A stretch of DNA of 64,000 nucleotides from JAOPZW01 sp963788935 (GTDB lineage: Bacteria > Actinomycetota > Thermoleophilia > Solirubrobacterales > Solirubrobacteraceae). The DNA lies in assembly GCA_963788935.1 (NCBI GenBank), contig CAWBIM010000008.1, positions 310,001-374,000 on the forward strand, given 5' to 3'. The notes beneath the pieces were generated by a model. The model saw nothing but the letters and a program-made list of their open reading frames with translations, had not been told where the DNA came from and made no database searches. Position numbers and translations under genes: made by a program. This document shows positions 41,142-50,253 of the stretch, in pieces (the first letter of the stretch is position 1; each line of letters begins with the position of its first letter).

Positions 41142-42143
41142 ATGGGCCGGCCGACCATGCGCGACGTCGCGAGCTCCGCGGGCGTCAGCCTCAAGACGGT
41201 CTCGCGCGTCGTGAACCGCGAGCCCGGCGTGCACGCCGACACGGCGGAGCGCGTCCGCGCGGCCATCGCGGACCTCGGCTTCGCCCGCAACGACGTCGCG
41301 CGCAGCCTGCGCCACGGCCGCGCCGGGGCGATCGGGCTCGTGATCGAGGACGTCGCCAACCCCTTCTACTCGGCGATCGCCCGCACGGTCGAGGACGCCG
41401 CCCACGCCCGCGGGCACATCGTCATCACGGCCAGCTGCGAGGAGGACCCCGAGCGCGAGCACGAGCTCGTCCACCGCCTCCTGCGCCGCTCCGTCGACGC
41501 GCTGCTCATCGTCCCGGCCGGGGTCGACCACCGCTACCTCGAGCCCGAGCTCACCGCGGGCACGCCGATGGTGTTCCTCGACCGCCCGCCCGGCGGCCTC
41601 GCGGCCGACACCGTGCTGCTGGACAACCTCGGCGGGGCGCGCGCCGGCGTCGAGCACCTGCTCGCCCACGGGCACGCCCGGATCGCGTTCGTCGGCGACG
41701 GGCCCGCGCTGCACACGGCGCGCGAGCGCCTCGCGGGCTATCGCCGCGCGCTGGTCGAGGCCGGGGTCCCGGAGCGCAGCGAGCTCGTCCGCTCCGGCAC
41801 CCGCGACGCCGCCGGCGCCGAGGCGACCGTCCGCGCGCTCCTGCGGCTGCCCGTCGCGCGCCGGCCGACCGCGCTCTTCTGCGCGAACAACCGCAACACG
41901 ATCGGCGCCCTGCGCGCGCTGCGCGACCACCCGCGCCCGGTCGCGCTGGTCGGCTTCGACGACTTCGAGCTCGCCGACATGCTCGCCACCCCGGTCACGG
42001 TCGTCCGGCACGCGCCGGAGGACATGGGCCGGATCGGGGCCGAGCTGGCCTACGCGCGGCTCGAGGGCGACGGCGGGCCGCCCCAGCGACGGACGATCCC
42101 GTGCGAGCTCGTCGCCCGCGGATCCGGGGAGGTGCCGCTGTGA
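41142..42143 (+). CDS. LacI-family transcriptional repressor
   Basis: 333-residue LacI/PurR-type regulator: HTH MRDVASSAGVSLKTVSRVVNREPGVHADTAERVRAAIADLGFARN and hinge helix NDVARSLRHGRAGAIGLVI at about 5-65. The periplasmic-binding-like ligand domain follows (DVANPFYSAIARTVEDAAH; FFLDRPP-type region; VALVGFDDFELADMLATPVTVV). It is the first gene after two palindromic operators and is coupled by a 4 bp overlap to manA-like and sugar-kinase genes, so it is almost certainly the autoregulated repressor of this sugar operon, released by a sugar or sugar phosphate. A GGAGGAG element is upstream. Confidence 0.93.
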   Translation: MGRPTMRDVASSAGVSLKTVSRVVNREPGVHADTAERVRAAIADLGFARNDVARSLRHGRAGAIGLVIEDVANPFYSAIARTVEDAAHARGHIVITASCEEDPEREHELVHRLLRRSVDALLIVPAGVDHRYLEPELTAGTPMVFLDRPPGGLAADTVLLDNLGGARAGVEHLLAHGHARIAFVGDGPALHTARERLAGYRRALVEAGVPERSELVRSGTRDAAGAEATVRALLRLPVARRPTALFCANNRNTIGALRALRDHPRPVALVGFDDFELADMLATPVTVVRHAPEDMGRIGAELAYARLEGDGGPPQRRTIPCELVARGSGEVPL

Positions 42144-43156
42144 ACCCCGTCCTGCTGCCGCCCAACGGCATCCCGCGCTTCTACCTCGGCGGCCCCGAGA
42201 TCGCCGCGCTGCGCGGCACCGAGCCCGAGGGCGACCGGGTGCCCGAGGACTGGGTCGGCTCGACGACGACGGTATTCGGCGACGACGCGCTCGGCCTCAG
42301 CCGCCTGCCCGACGGCCGCCTGCTGCGCGACGCCGCCGCGGCCGACCCGGTCGCCTTCTTCGGCCCGCACCACGCCGCCCGCCGAGGCCCGGACCCGGCG
42401 CTGCTCGTGAAGCTCCTGGACGCCGGCGAGCGCCTGCCCGTCCACGTCCACCCCAACGACGCCTTCGCCCAGCACACGCTGCGCACCCCGTGCGGCAAGA
42501 CCGAGGCGTGGGTCGTCATCGCCACGACGAAGCCCGACGCGAGCGTCGCGGCCGGCTTCCGCGAGGACGTCGCGCCCGAGACCCTCGCCGGGTGGGTGCG
42601 CGACCAGGACCACGCCGCGCTGCTCGGGGCGCTCAACCCGATCCCGGTCAGCGCCGGCGACGCGATCTACGTCCCCGCGGGCACGCCGCACGCGATCGGC
42701 GAGGGCGTGCTGATCGTGGAGCTCCAGCAGCCGACGGACCTCTCGATCCTGCTCGAGTGGGACGGGTTCGGGATCGCCGACGAGGACGAGGCCACGCTCG
42801 GGCTGGGCTGGGAGGTCGCGCTCTCGAGCGTCGAGCTGCGCGCGATGGACCCGGCCCCGCTGTCCGGCCCCGACCCGACCCGCGACGGTCCCGTCAGCCG
42901 CCTGCTCCCGCGCGCGGCCGACCCGTTCTTCCGCGCCGAGCGGCTCGCCCCGGCGCCGATCGCCGCGCTCGAGCGCGGCTTCGCGATCCTCGTCGTCACC
43001 GCCGGCGCGGGGACGCTGCTGTCCGAGAACGGCGACCCGCTGCCGGTCCGCCGCGGCGACACGGTGCTCGTGCCGTGGGAGGCCGGGCCATGCCACCTCG
43101 AGGGCGAGATCGAGGCGATCGCCTGCCGTCCGCCCGCCGACGGGGGCGGCCCGTGA
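42140..43156 (+). CDS. manA: Class I mannose-6-phosphate isomerase-like protein
   Basis: 338-residue cupin-type isomerase. Zinc ligands of phosphomannose isomerase are visible: LPVHVHPNDAFAQ (His pair), GKTEAWVVI (Glu) and PAGTPHAIGEGVLIVELQQ (His), with the Arg/Ser-type C-terminal half. It would interconvert mannose 6-phosphate and fructose 6-phosphate. In this operon its substrate could be another aldose phosphate. GTG start overlaps the lacI stop by 4 bp. Confidence 0.85.
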   Translation: MNPVLLPPNGIPRFYLGGPEIAALRGTEPEGDRVPEDWVGSTTTVFGDDALGLSRLPDGRLLRDAAAADPVAFFGPHHAARRGPDPALLVKLLDAGERLPVHVHPNDAFAQHTLRTPCGKTEAWVVIATTKPDASVAAGFREDVAPETLAGWVRDQDHAALLGALNPIPVSAGDAIYVPAGTPHAIGEGVLIVELQQPTDLSILLEWDGFGIADEDEATLGLGWEVALSSVELRAMDPAPLSGPDPTRDGPVSRLLPRAADPFFRAERLAPAPIAALERGFAILVVTAGAGTLLSENGDPLPVRRGDTVLVPWEAGPCHLEGEIEAIACRPPADGGGP

Positions 43157-44505
43157 GCGACCTCCTGCTCGGCATCGACGTCGGGACCTCGGCCTGCAAG
43201 GCCGCGGTCGTCGACGCCGACGGCGCCGAGCGCGCGCACGGCCAGGCCCCGACCCCCTGGCAGCGCGTCGACACCGGCGCCGAGATCGACCCCCACGCGC
43301 TGTTCGACGCGGTCCTCGCCGCCGCCCGGGCGGCCCTGCGCGCCGCGCCGGCGGGCCGCGTCCGCGGGATCGGCGTGACGGGCATGGCCGAGACGGGCGT
43401 CCTGCTCGACGACCACGGCGCGCCGCTGGCCCCGGCGATCGCCTGGCACGACGCCCGCGGCGGCGACGAGGCGCGGCTGCTGGCCGACGAGATCGGCGAG
43501 CGGGCGTTCATCCGCACGACGGGCCTGCCGGTCACGGCGCTGTGCAGCGCGCCGAAGCTCCGCTGGCTGACGGCCAACCGGCCCGAGACGCTGACCGCGC
43601 GCCGCTGGCTCAACGTCGGCGAGTGGGTCGTGCGCGGGCTCGGCGGCGACGAGGTGACCGAGCTGTCGCTCGCCTCGCGGACCGGGCTGCTCGACCTCGC
43701 GACGAAGGACCCGTACCTCGACGTCCTCGCCTGGACCGGCCTGCGCGACGACCTCCTCCCCGAGCGCGTGCTCGCCGGGACGCCCGCCGGCCGGGCCGGC
43801 GACGCGCTCGCGGGCGCGGAGGGTGCCGTCCTCACCGTCGCCGGCCACGACCACCTCGGCGCCGGGGTCGGGGTCGGGGTGGTGGCCCCGGGCGACGTCC
43901 TCGACTCGTGCGGCACCGCCGAGGCGCTCGTCCGTGTCGTGGCGCCGCCGCTCGACGCCGACGCGATCGAGCGCGTGGTCGAGGCCGGGCCGAGCGTCGG
44001 CTGGCACGTGGCCGACGGCCGCCAGGCGATCCTCGACGGCCTCTGGTCCGGCCTCGCGTACAAGGAGGTCCTCGACGCGCTCGGCATCGGCGACGAGGAC
44101 CGCGCCGAGCTCGACGCGGGCGCGATCGCCACCGCTCCCGGCGACGTGCCCGCGCTCGAGCTCGACTTCCGCGCGCTCGAGCGCCCGCCGCTGCACCTGC
44201 CCGACGACGTCCCGCCCGAGCGCGTGTGGCGCGCGACGCTCGACGAGGCGGCCGCCCTGGTCGACAGCCAGCTCGCCCGGGTCGACGCCGTCGCCGGCGC
44301 GCGCCGGCGGCTCGTGGTCACCGGCGGCTGGGCGCGCGACGAGGCCGTGCTCGCCGCCAAGCGGCGCCTCGGGCCGATCGAGACCCCGGCCGTCGTCGAG
44401 GCCGGCTGCCGCGGGGCCGCCCTCCTCGCCGGCGTGGCCGCCGGCCTGTACTCGAGCATCGACGCGCTGCCCCCGATCCCCGTCCCCGCCGGAAGGACCG
44501 CCTGA
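43153..44505 (+). CDS. FGGY-family carbohydrate kinase
   Basis: 450-residue sugar kinase of the FGGY (xylulokinase/gluconokinase) family. The N-terminal phosphate motif is LLGIDVGTSACKAAVVDADG; the mid-region IAWHDARGGDEA supplies the catalytic Asp; the C-terminal actin-like repeat has VTGGWARDEAVLAAKRRLGPIETP and EAGCRGAALLAGVAAG. Closest outline is to xylulokinase-like enzymes, but the sugar cannot be read from sequence. Overlaps manA by 4 bp and ends 1 bp before the ABC ATPase ATG. Confidence 0.85.
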   Translation: MSDLLLGIDVGTSACKAAVVDADGAERAHGQAPTPWQRVDTGAEIDPHALFDAVLAAARAALRAAPAGRVRGIGVTGMAETGVLLDDHGAPLAPAIAWHDARGGDEARLLADEIGERAFIRTTGLPVTALCSAPKLRWLTANRPETLTARRWLNVGEWVVRGLGGDEVTELSLASRTGLLDLATKDPYLDVLAWTGLRDDLLPERVLAGTPAGRAGDALAGAEGAVLTVAGHDHLGAGVGVGVVAPGDVLDSCGTAEALVRVVAPPLDADAIERVVEAGPSVGWHVADGRQAILDGLWSGLAYKEVLDALGIGDEDRAELDAGAIATAPGDVPALELDFRALERPPLHLPDDVPPERVWRATLDEAAALVDSQLARVDAVAGARRRLVVTGGWARDEAVLAAKRRLGPIETPAVVEAGCRGAALLAGVAAGLYSSIDALPPIPVPAGRTA

Positions 44506-44506
44506 C

Positions 44507-45271
44507 ATGGCCGAGCCCCTCCTCGAAGCCCGCCGCATCGTGAAGAGCTTCGGACGCGTGCGCGCGCTCCGCGGCGCGAACTTCACCGTCTTCCCCGGCG
44601 AGGTCGTCGCGCTCGTCGGCGACAACGGCGCCGGCAAGAGCACGCTCGTGAAGTGCCTGGCCGGGGTCCAGCCGCCGGACACGGGCGAGATCCTGTTCGA
44701 GGGTCGCGAGGTCACGCTCGGCTCGCCGGTCGAGGCCCGTGCGCTCGGGATCGAGACCGTCTACCAGGACCTCGCGCTCGCGGCCGAGCTCGATCCGGCG
44801 GCGAACCTCTTCCTCGGGCGGGAGATCAGCCGCGGCGGCCTGCTCGGCAAGCTCGGGTTCCTCGACAACGCCGAGATGCACAGGCGCGCCGACGAGGCGT
44901 TCAAGAGCCTCGGCGTCGGCCTGCAGGACTCGAGCGCGACCGTCGCGACGATGTCCGGCGGCCAGCGCCAGGGCGTCGCGGTCAGCCGCGCGGTGACGTG
45001 GGCGAGCAAGGTCGTGTTCATGGACGAGCCGACGGCGGCGCTCGGCGTCGTGCAGACGCGGCACGTGCTCGACCTGATCCTGCGGGTGCGCGATCGCGGC
45101 CTGGCGGTCGTCCTGATCAGCCACAACATGCCCGAGGTCCTCGAGGTCGCCGACCGCATCGAGGTCCTGCGCCTCGGCGAGCGGGTCGCACGGTTCCGGC
45201 GCGGCGACGTCTCGATGGAGGACATCGTGGGTGCGATGACCGGCGCCCTGCGCCACGAGGAGGCGGCATGA
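44507..45271 (+). CDS. frcA: Sugar ABC transporter ATPase, single-domain FrcA type
   Basis: 254-residue ABC ATPase: Walker A GDNGAGKSTLVKCLAG, Q-loop TVYQDLALAAELDPAANLFLGRE, signature MSGGQRQGVAVSRAV, Walker B VVFMDEPTAALGVVQ, H-loop LISHNM. CUT2 sugar importers usually have a fused double ATPase of about 500 residues (RbsA, XylG); the single-domain form with TAALGVVQ resembles FrcA of fructose/mannose/ribose importers. It energises the FrcC-like permease and FrcB-like binding protein that follow. Confidence 0.87.
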   Translation: MAEPLLEARRIVKSFGRVRALRGANFTVFPGEVVALVGDNGAGKSTLVKCLAGVQPPDTGEILFEGREVTLGSPVEARALGIETVYQDLALAAELDPAANLFLGREISRGGLLGKLGFLDNAEMHRRADEAFKSLGVGLQDSSATVATMSGGQRQGVAVSRAVTWASKVVFMDEPTAALGVVQTRHVLDLILRVRDRGLAVVLISHNMPEVLEVADRIEVLRLGERVARFRRGDVSMEDIVGAMTGALRHEEAA

Positions 45272-45326
45272 CTGCGCGTCATTGCTCGACCATGGCCACT
45301 GGCGAGATCCGGCGGGAGCGCTCGCG

Positions 45327-46404
45327 ATGAGTGAGACCGGCACGGGCGCCGACCCGCGGCCCGCGGACGACATCCCGCCGGAGGACGAGGCGCAGTTCGG
45401 GCCCGACGAGGTCGAGGGGCCCGACCGCGTCCCCTGGTGGCAGCGCTTCGTCACCGGGTCGAGCACGTGGATCGGCCTGATCCTCGTGGCCCTGATCCTC
45501 GCGTTCTCCGCCCTCGAGTACTCGAGCTTCGTGTCGGCCGCGAACGCGCGGAACATCGCGACCGACGCCGCCGTGCTGCTCGTGATCGCCACCGGGATGA
45601 CGTACGTGATCATCACGGCCGGCATCGACCTGTCGGTCGGCGCCGTCCTCGTCTTCAGCGGCGTGATCGCCGTCAAGGCGATGGACCTCGTCGGCGGCGA
45701 CAACTGGGGCACGATCTTCGCCGGCCTCGCCGGCGCGCTCGCCGCCGGGCTGGCGTGGGGCATGCTTCAACGGCTTCCTCGTCGCGAAGGCGCGGATCCC
45801 GCCGCTGATCGTGACGCTCGGGACGCTCGGCATGGCGCTCGGCGCCGCGCTCCTCATCACCGGCGGCGTGGACGAGCGCGAGGTCCCGTTCAAGCTCGTC
45901 ACGACGATCGGCAGCGGCCGGCTCTTCGACCAGGTGCCGTACCTCGTGCTGATCGCGTTCGCGGTCGCGCTCGTGTTCGGCATCGTCCTCGCCCAGACGC
46001 GCTTCGGGCGCTACACGTACGCGGTCGGCTCCAACGAGGAGGGCGCGCGGCGCGCCGGCGTGAAGGTCGACCGCCACCTCATCAAGGTCTACGCGCTGTC
46101 CGGCACGCTCGCCGGGCTGGCCGGCTTCCTGTCGCTCGCGCGCTTCTCGACGACGACGCTCGGGGGCCACAACACCGACAACCTGCAGTCGATCGCGGCC
46201 GTCGTGATCGGCGGCACGAGCCTCTTCGGCGGCGTCGGGACCGTGCTCGGGACCGTCTTCGGGGTCTTCATCCCGGCGGTCCTGCAGAACGGCTTCGTGA
46301 TCGTGGGCGTCCAGCCCTTCTGGCAGCAGGTCGCGGTCGGCGCGGTGCTCATCGGCGCCGTCTACCTCGACCAGCTGCGGCGGCGCTCGCAGCATCAGCG
46401 ATGA
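45327..46404 (+). CDS. frcC: Sugar ABC transporter permease (FrcC/RbsC family), interrupted by a +1 frameshift
   Basis: About 358 residues when repaired, 8-10 membrane helices, CUT2 permease. Before the break: IATGMTYVIITAGIDLSVGAVLVFSG and LAAGLAWGM. An extra base near 45774-45776 shifts the frame, and it resumes FNGFLVAKARIPPLIVTLGTLGMALG, then RTRFGRYTYAVGSN-like and GTSLFGGVGTVLGTVFGVFIPAVLQNGF, all canonical. Both halves are fully conserved, so a sequence error is likely; if real, the importer would be non-functional. ATG 45327 has a purine-rich element upstream. Confidence 0.85.
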
Positions 46405-46459
46405 ATCGCACCACCGGACACACGGGTCACATCCCCAACGGAGGAGGAGGTCCTCTCTC

Positions 46460-47474
46460 ATGACGTTCTCAACACGGCGGAGGCGAGGGCACGCGGGCGT
46501 GCTCGTCTCCTGCCTGCTGTCCGCCGCGCTGGTCCTCGCCGCGTGCGGCGGGGACGACAACGGCGGCTCCTCGTCGGGCTCGAGCTCGAGCGCGAGCAGC
46601 GGCAAGAAGTACAACATGACGCTGATCGCCGGCGTGCGCGGCGACGAGTTCTACATCACGATGAACTGCGGGGCCCAGGCCGAGGCGAAGAAGCTCGGCG
46701 TCAGCCTGAACTTCCAGGGCCCGGACAAGTTCGCCCCGGACCAGCAGATCCCGATCGTCGAACGCCGTCGCGGCGAAGAAGCCGGACGCCGTGCTCATCG
46801 CGCCGACGGACACGAAGGCGCTGTTCGCCCCGATCAAGCAGCTCGCCGACGGCGGCTCGAAGGTCGTGCTCGTCGACACCACGCTCGATCAGCCCGACAT
46901 GGCCGTCTCGCAGATCTCCTCGGACAACGAGGGCGGGGGCAAGCAGGCGGCCGAGACGCTGGCCAAGCTGATCGGCGGCAAGGGCAAGGTCTTCGTGAAC
47001 AACGTGCAGCCGGGCATCTCCACGACCGACGCGCGCGCGAAGGGCTTCGAGGCCGGCGCGAAGGCGGCCGGGCTGACGTACCTCGGCCAGCAGTTCAACA
47101 ACGACGACCCGGCGAAGGCGGCGGCGATCACGAAGTCGATCCTCGCCAAGAATCCCGACCTCAAGGGCATCTTCGCGGCCAACCTGTTCTCCGCGGAGGG
47201 CGCCGCGACCGGCGTCCGCGAGGCGGGCAAGCAGGACCAGGTGAAGATCGTCGGCTTCGACGCGGGGCCGAAGCAGGTCGCCGACCTCAAGGCCGGGACG
47301 GTCCAGGCGCTCATCGCCCAGAAGCCCGCCGACATCGGCGCGCAGGGCGTGCAGCAGGCCTACGCCGCGCTCACGAACAAGCCGACGAAGAAGGAGATCG
47401 GCACCGGGTTCGTGTCCCTGACGAAGGACAACCTGGCCGAGAACCAGGCCGCCGCCTACAAGGCGTCGTGCTGA
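46460..47474 (+). CDS. frcB: Sugar ABC transporter substrate-binding lipoprotein (FrcB/RbsB type), +1 frameshift
   Basis: About 337 residues after repair. Lipoprotein signal: basic n-region, LLSAALVLAAC with lipidated C29, then a Gly/Ser linker. The periplasmic-binding domain starts YNMTLIAGVRGDEFYITMNCGAQAEAKKLG. After QQIPIV an extra base near 46759-46761 breaks the frame; it resumes NAVAAKKPDAVLIAPTDTKALFAP, IFAANLFSAEGAATGV and VGFDAGPKQVADLKAG. GGAGGAGGAGG precedes the ATG. Last gene of the operon, followed by a large hairpin. Neighbouring permease has the same kind of lesion. Confidence 0.87.
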
Positions 47475-47489
47475 GCCGCTGAACACCGA

Positions 47490-47538
47490 CACCGCGGCCG
47501 ACCGTTCGGGACCGAAACCCCGCGGCGGCCGCGGTGTT
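47490..47538 (+). terminator. Terminator of the sugar operon
   Basis: ACACCGCGGCCG (47490-47501) pairs perfectly over 12 bp with CGGCCGCGGTGT (47527-47538), loop 25 nt, followed by TCG. It begins 16 bp after the binding-protein stop and ends 9 bp before the next gene. Confidence 0.6.
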
Positions 47539-47546
47539 CGACAGGC

Positions 47547-48062
47547 GTGCCCCCACGCCGCGCCACCGCTGTCGCCCTCGCCGTCGCGGCGTGCATCGCC
47601 GCGCCCGCGACGGGCGCCCACGCGGCCAAGGGCGGGGCCCGCGACCCCGGCCCGTGGGCGACGGTCAACGTCTGCGACACCGCGGGCTACCCGGACGGCA
47701 TCGGCATCCGCGGGTCGATGCCGGGCACCGGCGACCGCGACGACGAGCTGTTCCTGCGCGTCCAGGTCCAGTTCCTGCGCCGCTCGGACAACTCGTGGCG
47801 CGCGCTCGGCCGCGGGGCCGACTCGGGGTTCGTCGACCTCGGCCACGGCGGCGCGCGGGTCCGCCAGGCGGGCCGGACGTTCACGTTCTCGCCGCCCGGG
47901 TCCGGGCAGCCGGCGTTCGTGCTCCGCGGCCTCGTGACGTTCGAATGGCGACGCGACGGGACGGTCGTCCGCCGCGTCCGCAAGCTCACCGCGGCCGGCC
48001 ATCCGGACACGGTCGGGTCCGACCCCGAGGGCTTCTCCGCGGCGACATGCTCGATACGGTGA
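47547..48062 (+). CDS. Secreted protein of unknown family, copy 1
   Basis: 171 residues, GTG start. A signal peptide is clear (PPRRATAVALAVAACIAAPATGAHAA, cleavage about residue 26). The mature part has two cysteines (TVNVCDTAG and SAATCSIR), an aromatic/beta-rich centre (LFLRVQVQFLRRSDNSW, DSGFVDLGHGGARVRQAGRTFTFSPP) and VLRGLVTFEWRRDGTVV. The next gene encodes a paralogue with the same framework. I do not recognise the family; it looks like a single beta-sandwich domain held by a Cys-Cys bridge near the ends, exported from the cell. Confidence 0.7.
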   Translation: MPPRRATAVALAVAACIAAPATGAHAAKGGARDPGPWATVNVCDTAGYPDGIGIRGSMPGTGDRDDELFLRVQVQFLRRSDNSWRALGRGADSGFVDLGHGGARVRQAGRTFTFSPPGSGQPAFVLRGLVTFEWRRDGTVVRRVRKLTAAGHPDTVGSDPEGFSAATCSIR

Positions 48063-48589
48063 GGCGCGTGAGCCCGTTCGACGCAGCCCGCCCCCGCGGC
48101 GCCGCGCTCCTCGCCCTCGCTCTCGCCGCGACGCTGCTGCTGTCGCTCGCGGTCGGGGCAGGCGCCGCACGCGCGCAGTTCGTCCCGAACCCGTGGGCGA
48201 CGATCAACGCCTGCGATCCCGCCGACGACCCCGGGAGCGTCGGGGTCCGGGTCTCCGTCCCCAACCGCCGCGACGCCGCGCAGTGGGTCCGCATCCGCAT
48301 CCAGTTCTTCGACGGCACGCTGGGCTCGTGGCGCGTCGTGCGCTCCGGCGGCGACGCGGGCTTCACGAAGCTGAGCGAGGGCGGCGGTCGCGTCTTCGGC
48401 GGCACCACGTTCACGTTCACGCCGCCGGCGGCCGGCCGTCAGGTCAAGCTCCGCGGGCTCGTGGACGTCCAGTGGCGCTCGGGCCGGCGCGTCGTCTCGC
48501 GCACGCAGATCACGACCCATGGCAACCACCGCAGCAGCGTCGACCCACTGCTCGCGGTCTCGCTGCCGACCTGCGTCATCACGCGCTGA
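48059..48589 (+). CDS. Secreted protein of unknown family, copy 2
   Basis: 176 residues; paralogue of the preceding gene. Signal peptide ALLALALAATLLLSLAVGAGAARA, then PNPWATINACDPADDPGSVG, GGDAGFTKLSEGGGRVFGGTTFTFTPP, VKLRGLVDVQWRSGRRVV and PTCVITR, matching copy 1 in order (PWATxNxCD, G[FV]xxLxxGGxRV, TFTFxPP, RGLV, terminal Cys). GTG 48059 overlaps the upstream stop as GTGA; ATG 48047 and GTG 48068 are alternatives. Function unknown; probably co-translated with copy 1. Confidence 0.7.
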   Translation: MRRVSPFDAARPRGAALLALALAATLLLSLAVGAGAARAQFVPNPWATINACDPADDPGSVGVRVSVPNRRDAAQWVRIRIQFFDGTLGSWRVVRSGGDAGFTKLSEGGGRVFGGTTFTFTPPAAGRQVKLRGLVDVQWRSGRRVVSRTQITTHGNHRSSVDPLLAVSLPTCVITR

Positions 48590-48598
48590 CGCCGAGCC

Positions 48599-49510
48599 AT
48601 GACCGCGCCGCGCGATCCCGAGGAGGTCACGGCGAAGGGCGCGCCCGCCGTCGCCGCCGTGCCCGAGGCGACCCGCATGGGCGCCGTGCACCTGTCGGTC
48701 GCCGACCTCGCCCGCTCGACCGCCTACTACGAGAGCGCCATCGGCCTGCGCGTGCACGACCGGGTCGACGGCCGCGTCGCGCTCGGCGCGGGCGGCGAGG
48801 ACCTGCTCGTCCTGCGCGAGGAGCCGGGCGCGCGCCCGGCGCTCGGGTACGCCGGCCTCTACCACTTCGCCCTGCTCGTGCCCGAGCGCGAGGACCTCGC
48901 CCGCTGGCTGGCCCACGCCGCCCGCGAGGAGGTGCCGATCGTCGGCGTCGCCGACCACTACGTCAGCGAGGCGATCTACCTCTCCGACCCCGACGAGCAC
49001 GGGATCGAGGTCTACTGGGACCGCCCGCGCGAGGTGTGGGAGGGCCAGGTCTCCGAGCGCATGACGACGCTGCCGCTCGACGTCGGCGACCTGCTCGGCG
49101 TGCTCGACGACCCGCGCACCGAGCCCTTCGACGCCCTCGCGTCGGGGACGGTCATGGGCCACGTGCACCTGCGCGTCGCGGAGATCCCCGCGACGACCGC
49201 CTTCTACTGCGACGCGCTCGGCTTCGCGCTGATGGCCGCGTTCGGCGCGCAGGCGGCGTTCATGAGCGCCGGCGGCTATCACCACCACGTCGGCGCGAAC
49301 ACCTGGGAGAGCCGCGGCCGCGGGCAGGCGCCGCCCGGTCACGCGACGCTCGAGCAGATGACGGTCGTGCTGCCGGCCGGCGCCGACGTCGAGCGCCTCG
49401 CGGCGGCGGCTGCCGCCGTCGGGGCCGAGCCGGAGACCCGCGAGGACGGCGTGCTCGTCCGCGACCCGGCGGGCAACCCGGTGCTGCTGGCGGCCGGGCC
49501 GGCGGCCTGA
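48599..49510 (+). CDS. VOC-family dioxygenase/glyoxalase-like protein (CatE type)
   Basis: 303 residues with two vicinal-oxygen-chelate units. The first (about 25-140) is VHLSVADLARSTAYYESAIGL, YHFALLVPERED and SDPDEHGIEVYWDRP. The second (about 180-300) is VHLRVAEIPATTAFYCDALGF, SAGGYHHHVGANTWES and VRDPAGNPVLL. Candidate metal ligands are the H of VHLSV/VHLRV, the H in GGYHHH and the E of GIEVYWD. This layout fits catechol 2,3-dioxygenase-like CatE proteins; the aromatic substrate is not indicated by neighbours. Confidence 0.85.
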   Translation: MTAPRDPEEVTAKGAPAVAAVPEATRMGAVHLSVADLARSTAYYESAIGLRVHDRVDGRVALGAGGEDLLVLREEPGARPALGYAGLYHFALLVPEREDLARWLAHAAREEVPIVGVADHYVSEAIYLSDPDEHGIEVYWDRPREVWEGQVSERMTTLPLDVGDLLGVLDDPRTEPFDALASGTVMGHVHLRVAEIPATTAFYCDALGFALMAAFGAQAAFMSAGGYHHHVGANTWESRGRGQAPPGHATLEQMTVVLPAGADVERLAAAAAAVGAEPETREDGVLVRDPAGNPVLLAAGPAA

Positions 49511-49524
49511 GCCGCCGGTGCGCG

Positions 49525-50253
49525 CTAGGCGGCGGCCCCGCCGAACAGCCGCGGGTCGTTCGTGATGACGCCCGTGACCCCGAGGCGCTCGAGCTTGGCG
49601 ATCCGGTCGGCGTCGTCGACCGTCCAGACGTAGAGCTCGCCGCCCGCGTCGTCGATCGTGCGCACGAGTCGTGCGGTCACGAGCGCCCAGTGGCACATGA
49701 GGGCGTCGATGCGCCCCGAGCGGATCGCGGTCCCGGCCCGGCCGGGGAGGATGAGCTGGGCGTAGCGGGCGAGGACCAGCGCGGGCACGCGGGTCCAGCG
49801 GCTCGAGAGCGGGTTGCGGCGGATCTTCGGCACCGACCACCCCAGACGGATCCGCGGGTCGGCCTCGCGCACGACCGGGAGGCTCGACTCCTCCATCGTC
49901 GAGATCAGCGCCCGCTCGGCGAGCCCGTGCTCGCGCAGCGCGTCGACCACGCGCCGCTCGTAGCCCGCGAGCTTCATGTCGACGTTCAGCTCGACGCCGG
50001 CCCACGCGTCCTGGGCGAAGTGGGCGAGCCCCTCCTCGAGCGTGATCGCCGCCCCGCGCTCGACGACCCCGTAGTCGTGGGCGAGCACGAGCCCGCCGGA
50101 GCCGTCGCGGTGCTCGGGGAGCACGTCGAACTCGACCATGTCGACGCCGGCCTCGAGCGCGGCGTCGAAGCTCGCGAGCGTGTTGCCGGGCGTGATGAGG
50201 TCGGCGCCCTTGTGGCCGATGCGCTTGAGCGTCCGGGGGGTCAGGTCTGGCAT
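49525..50253 (-). CDS. Glycerophosphodiester phosphodiesterase
   Basis: 242-residue GDPD TIM-barrel enzyme hydrolysing glycerophosphodiesters to glycerol 3-phosphate and an alcohol. RIGHKGADLITPGNTLASFDAALEAGVDMVEFDVL carries the first catalytic His (with K where HRG is usual), the NT pair and metal-binding E and D; LAHDYGV gives the second His; ELNVDMK the third acidic group. No signal peptide, so cytoplasmic. It overlaps the nei gene upstream by 13 bp and therefore is the third gene of the lhr-nei transcript, an unusual partner for repair genes. Confidence 0.88.
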   Translation of the reverse strand: MPDLTPRTLKRIGHKGADLITPGNTLASFDAALEAGVDMVEFDVLPEHRDGSGGLVLAHDYGVVERGAAITLEEGLAHFAQDAWAGVELNVDMKLAGYERRVVDALREHGLAERALISTMEESSLPVVREADPRIRLGWSVPKIRRNPLSSRWTRVPALVLARYAQLILPGRAGTAIRSGRIDALMCHWALVTARLVRTIDDAGGELYVWTVDDADRIAKLERLGVTGVITNDPRLFGGAAA

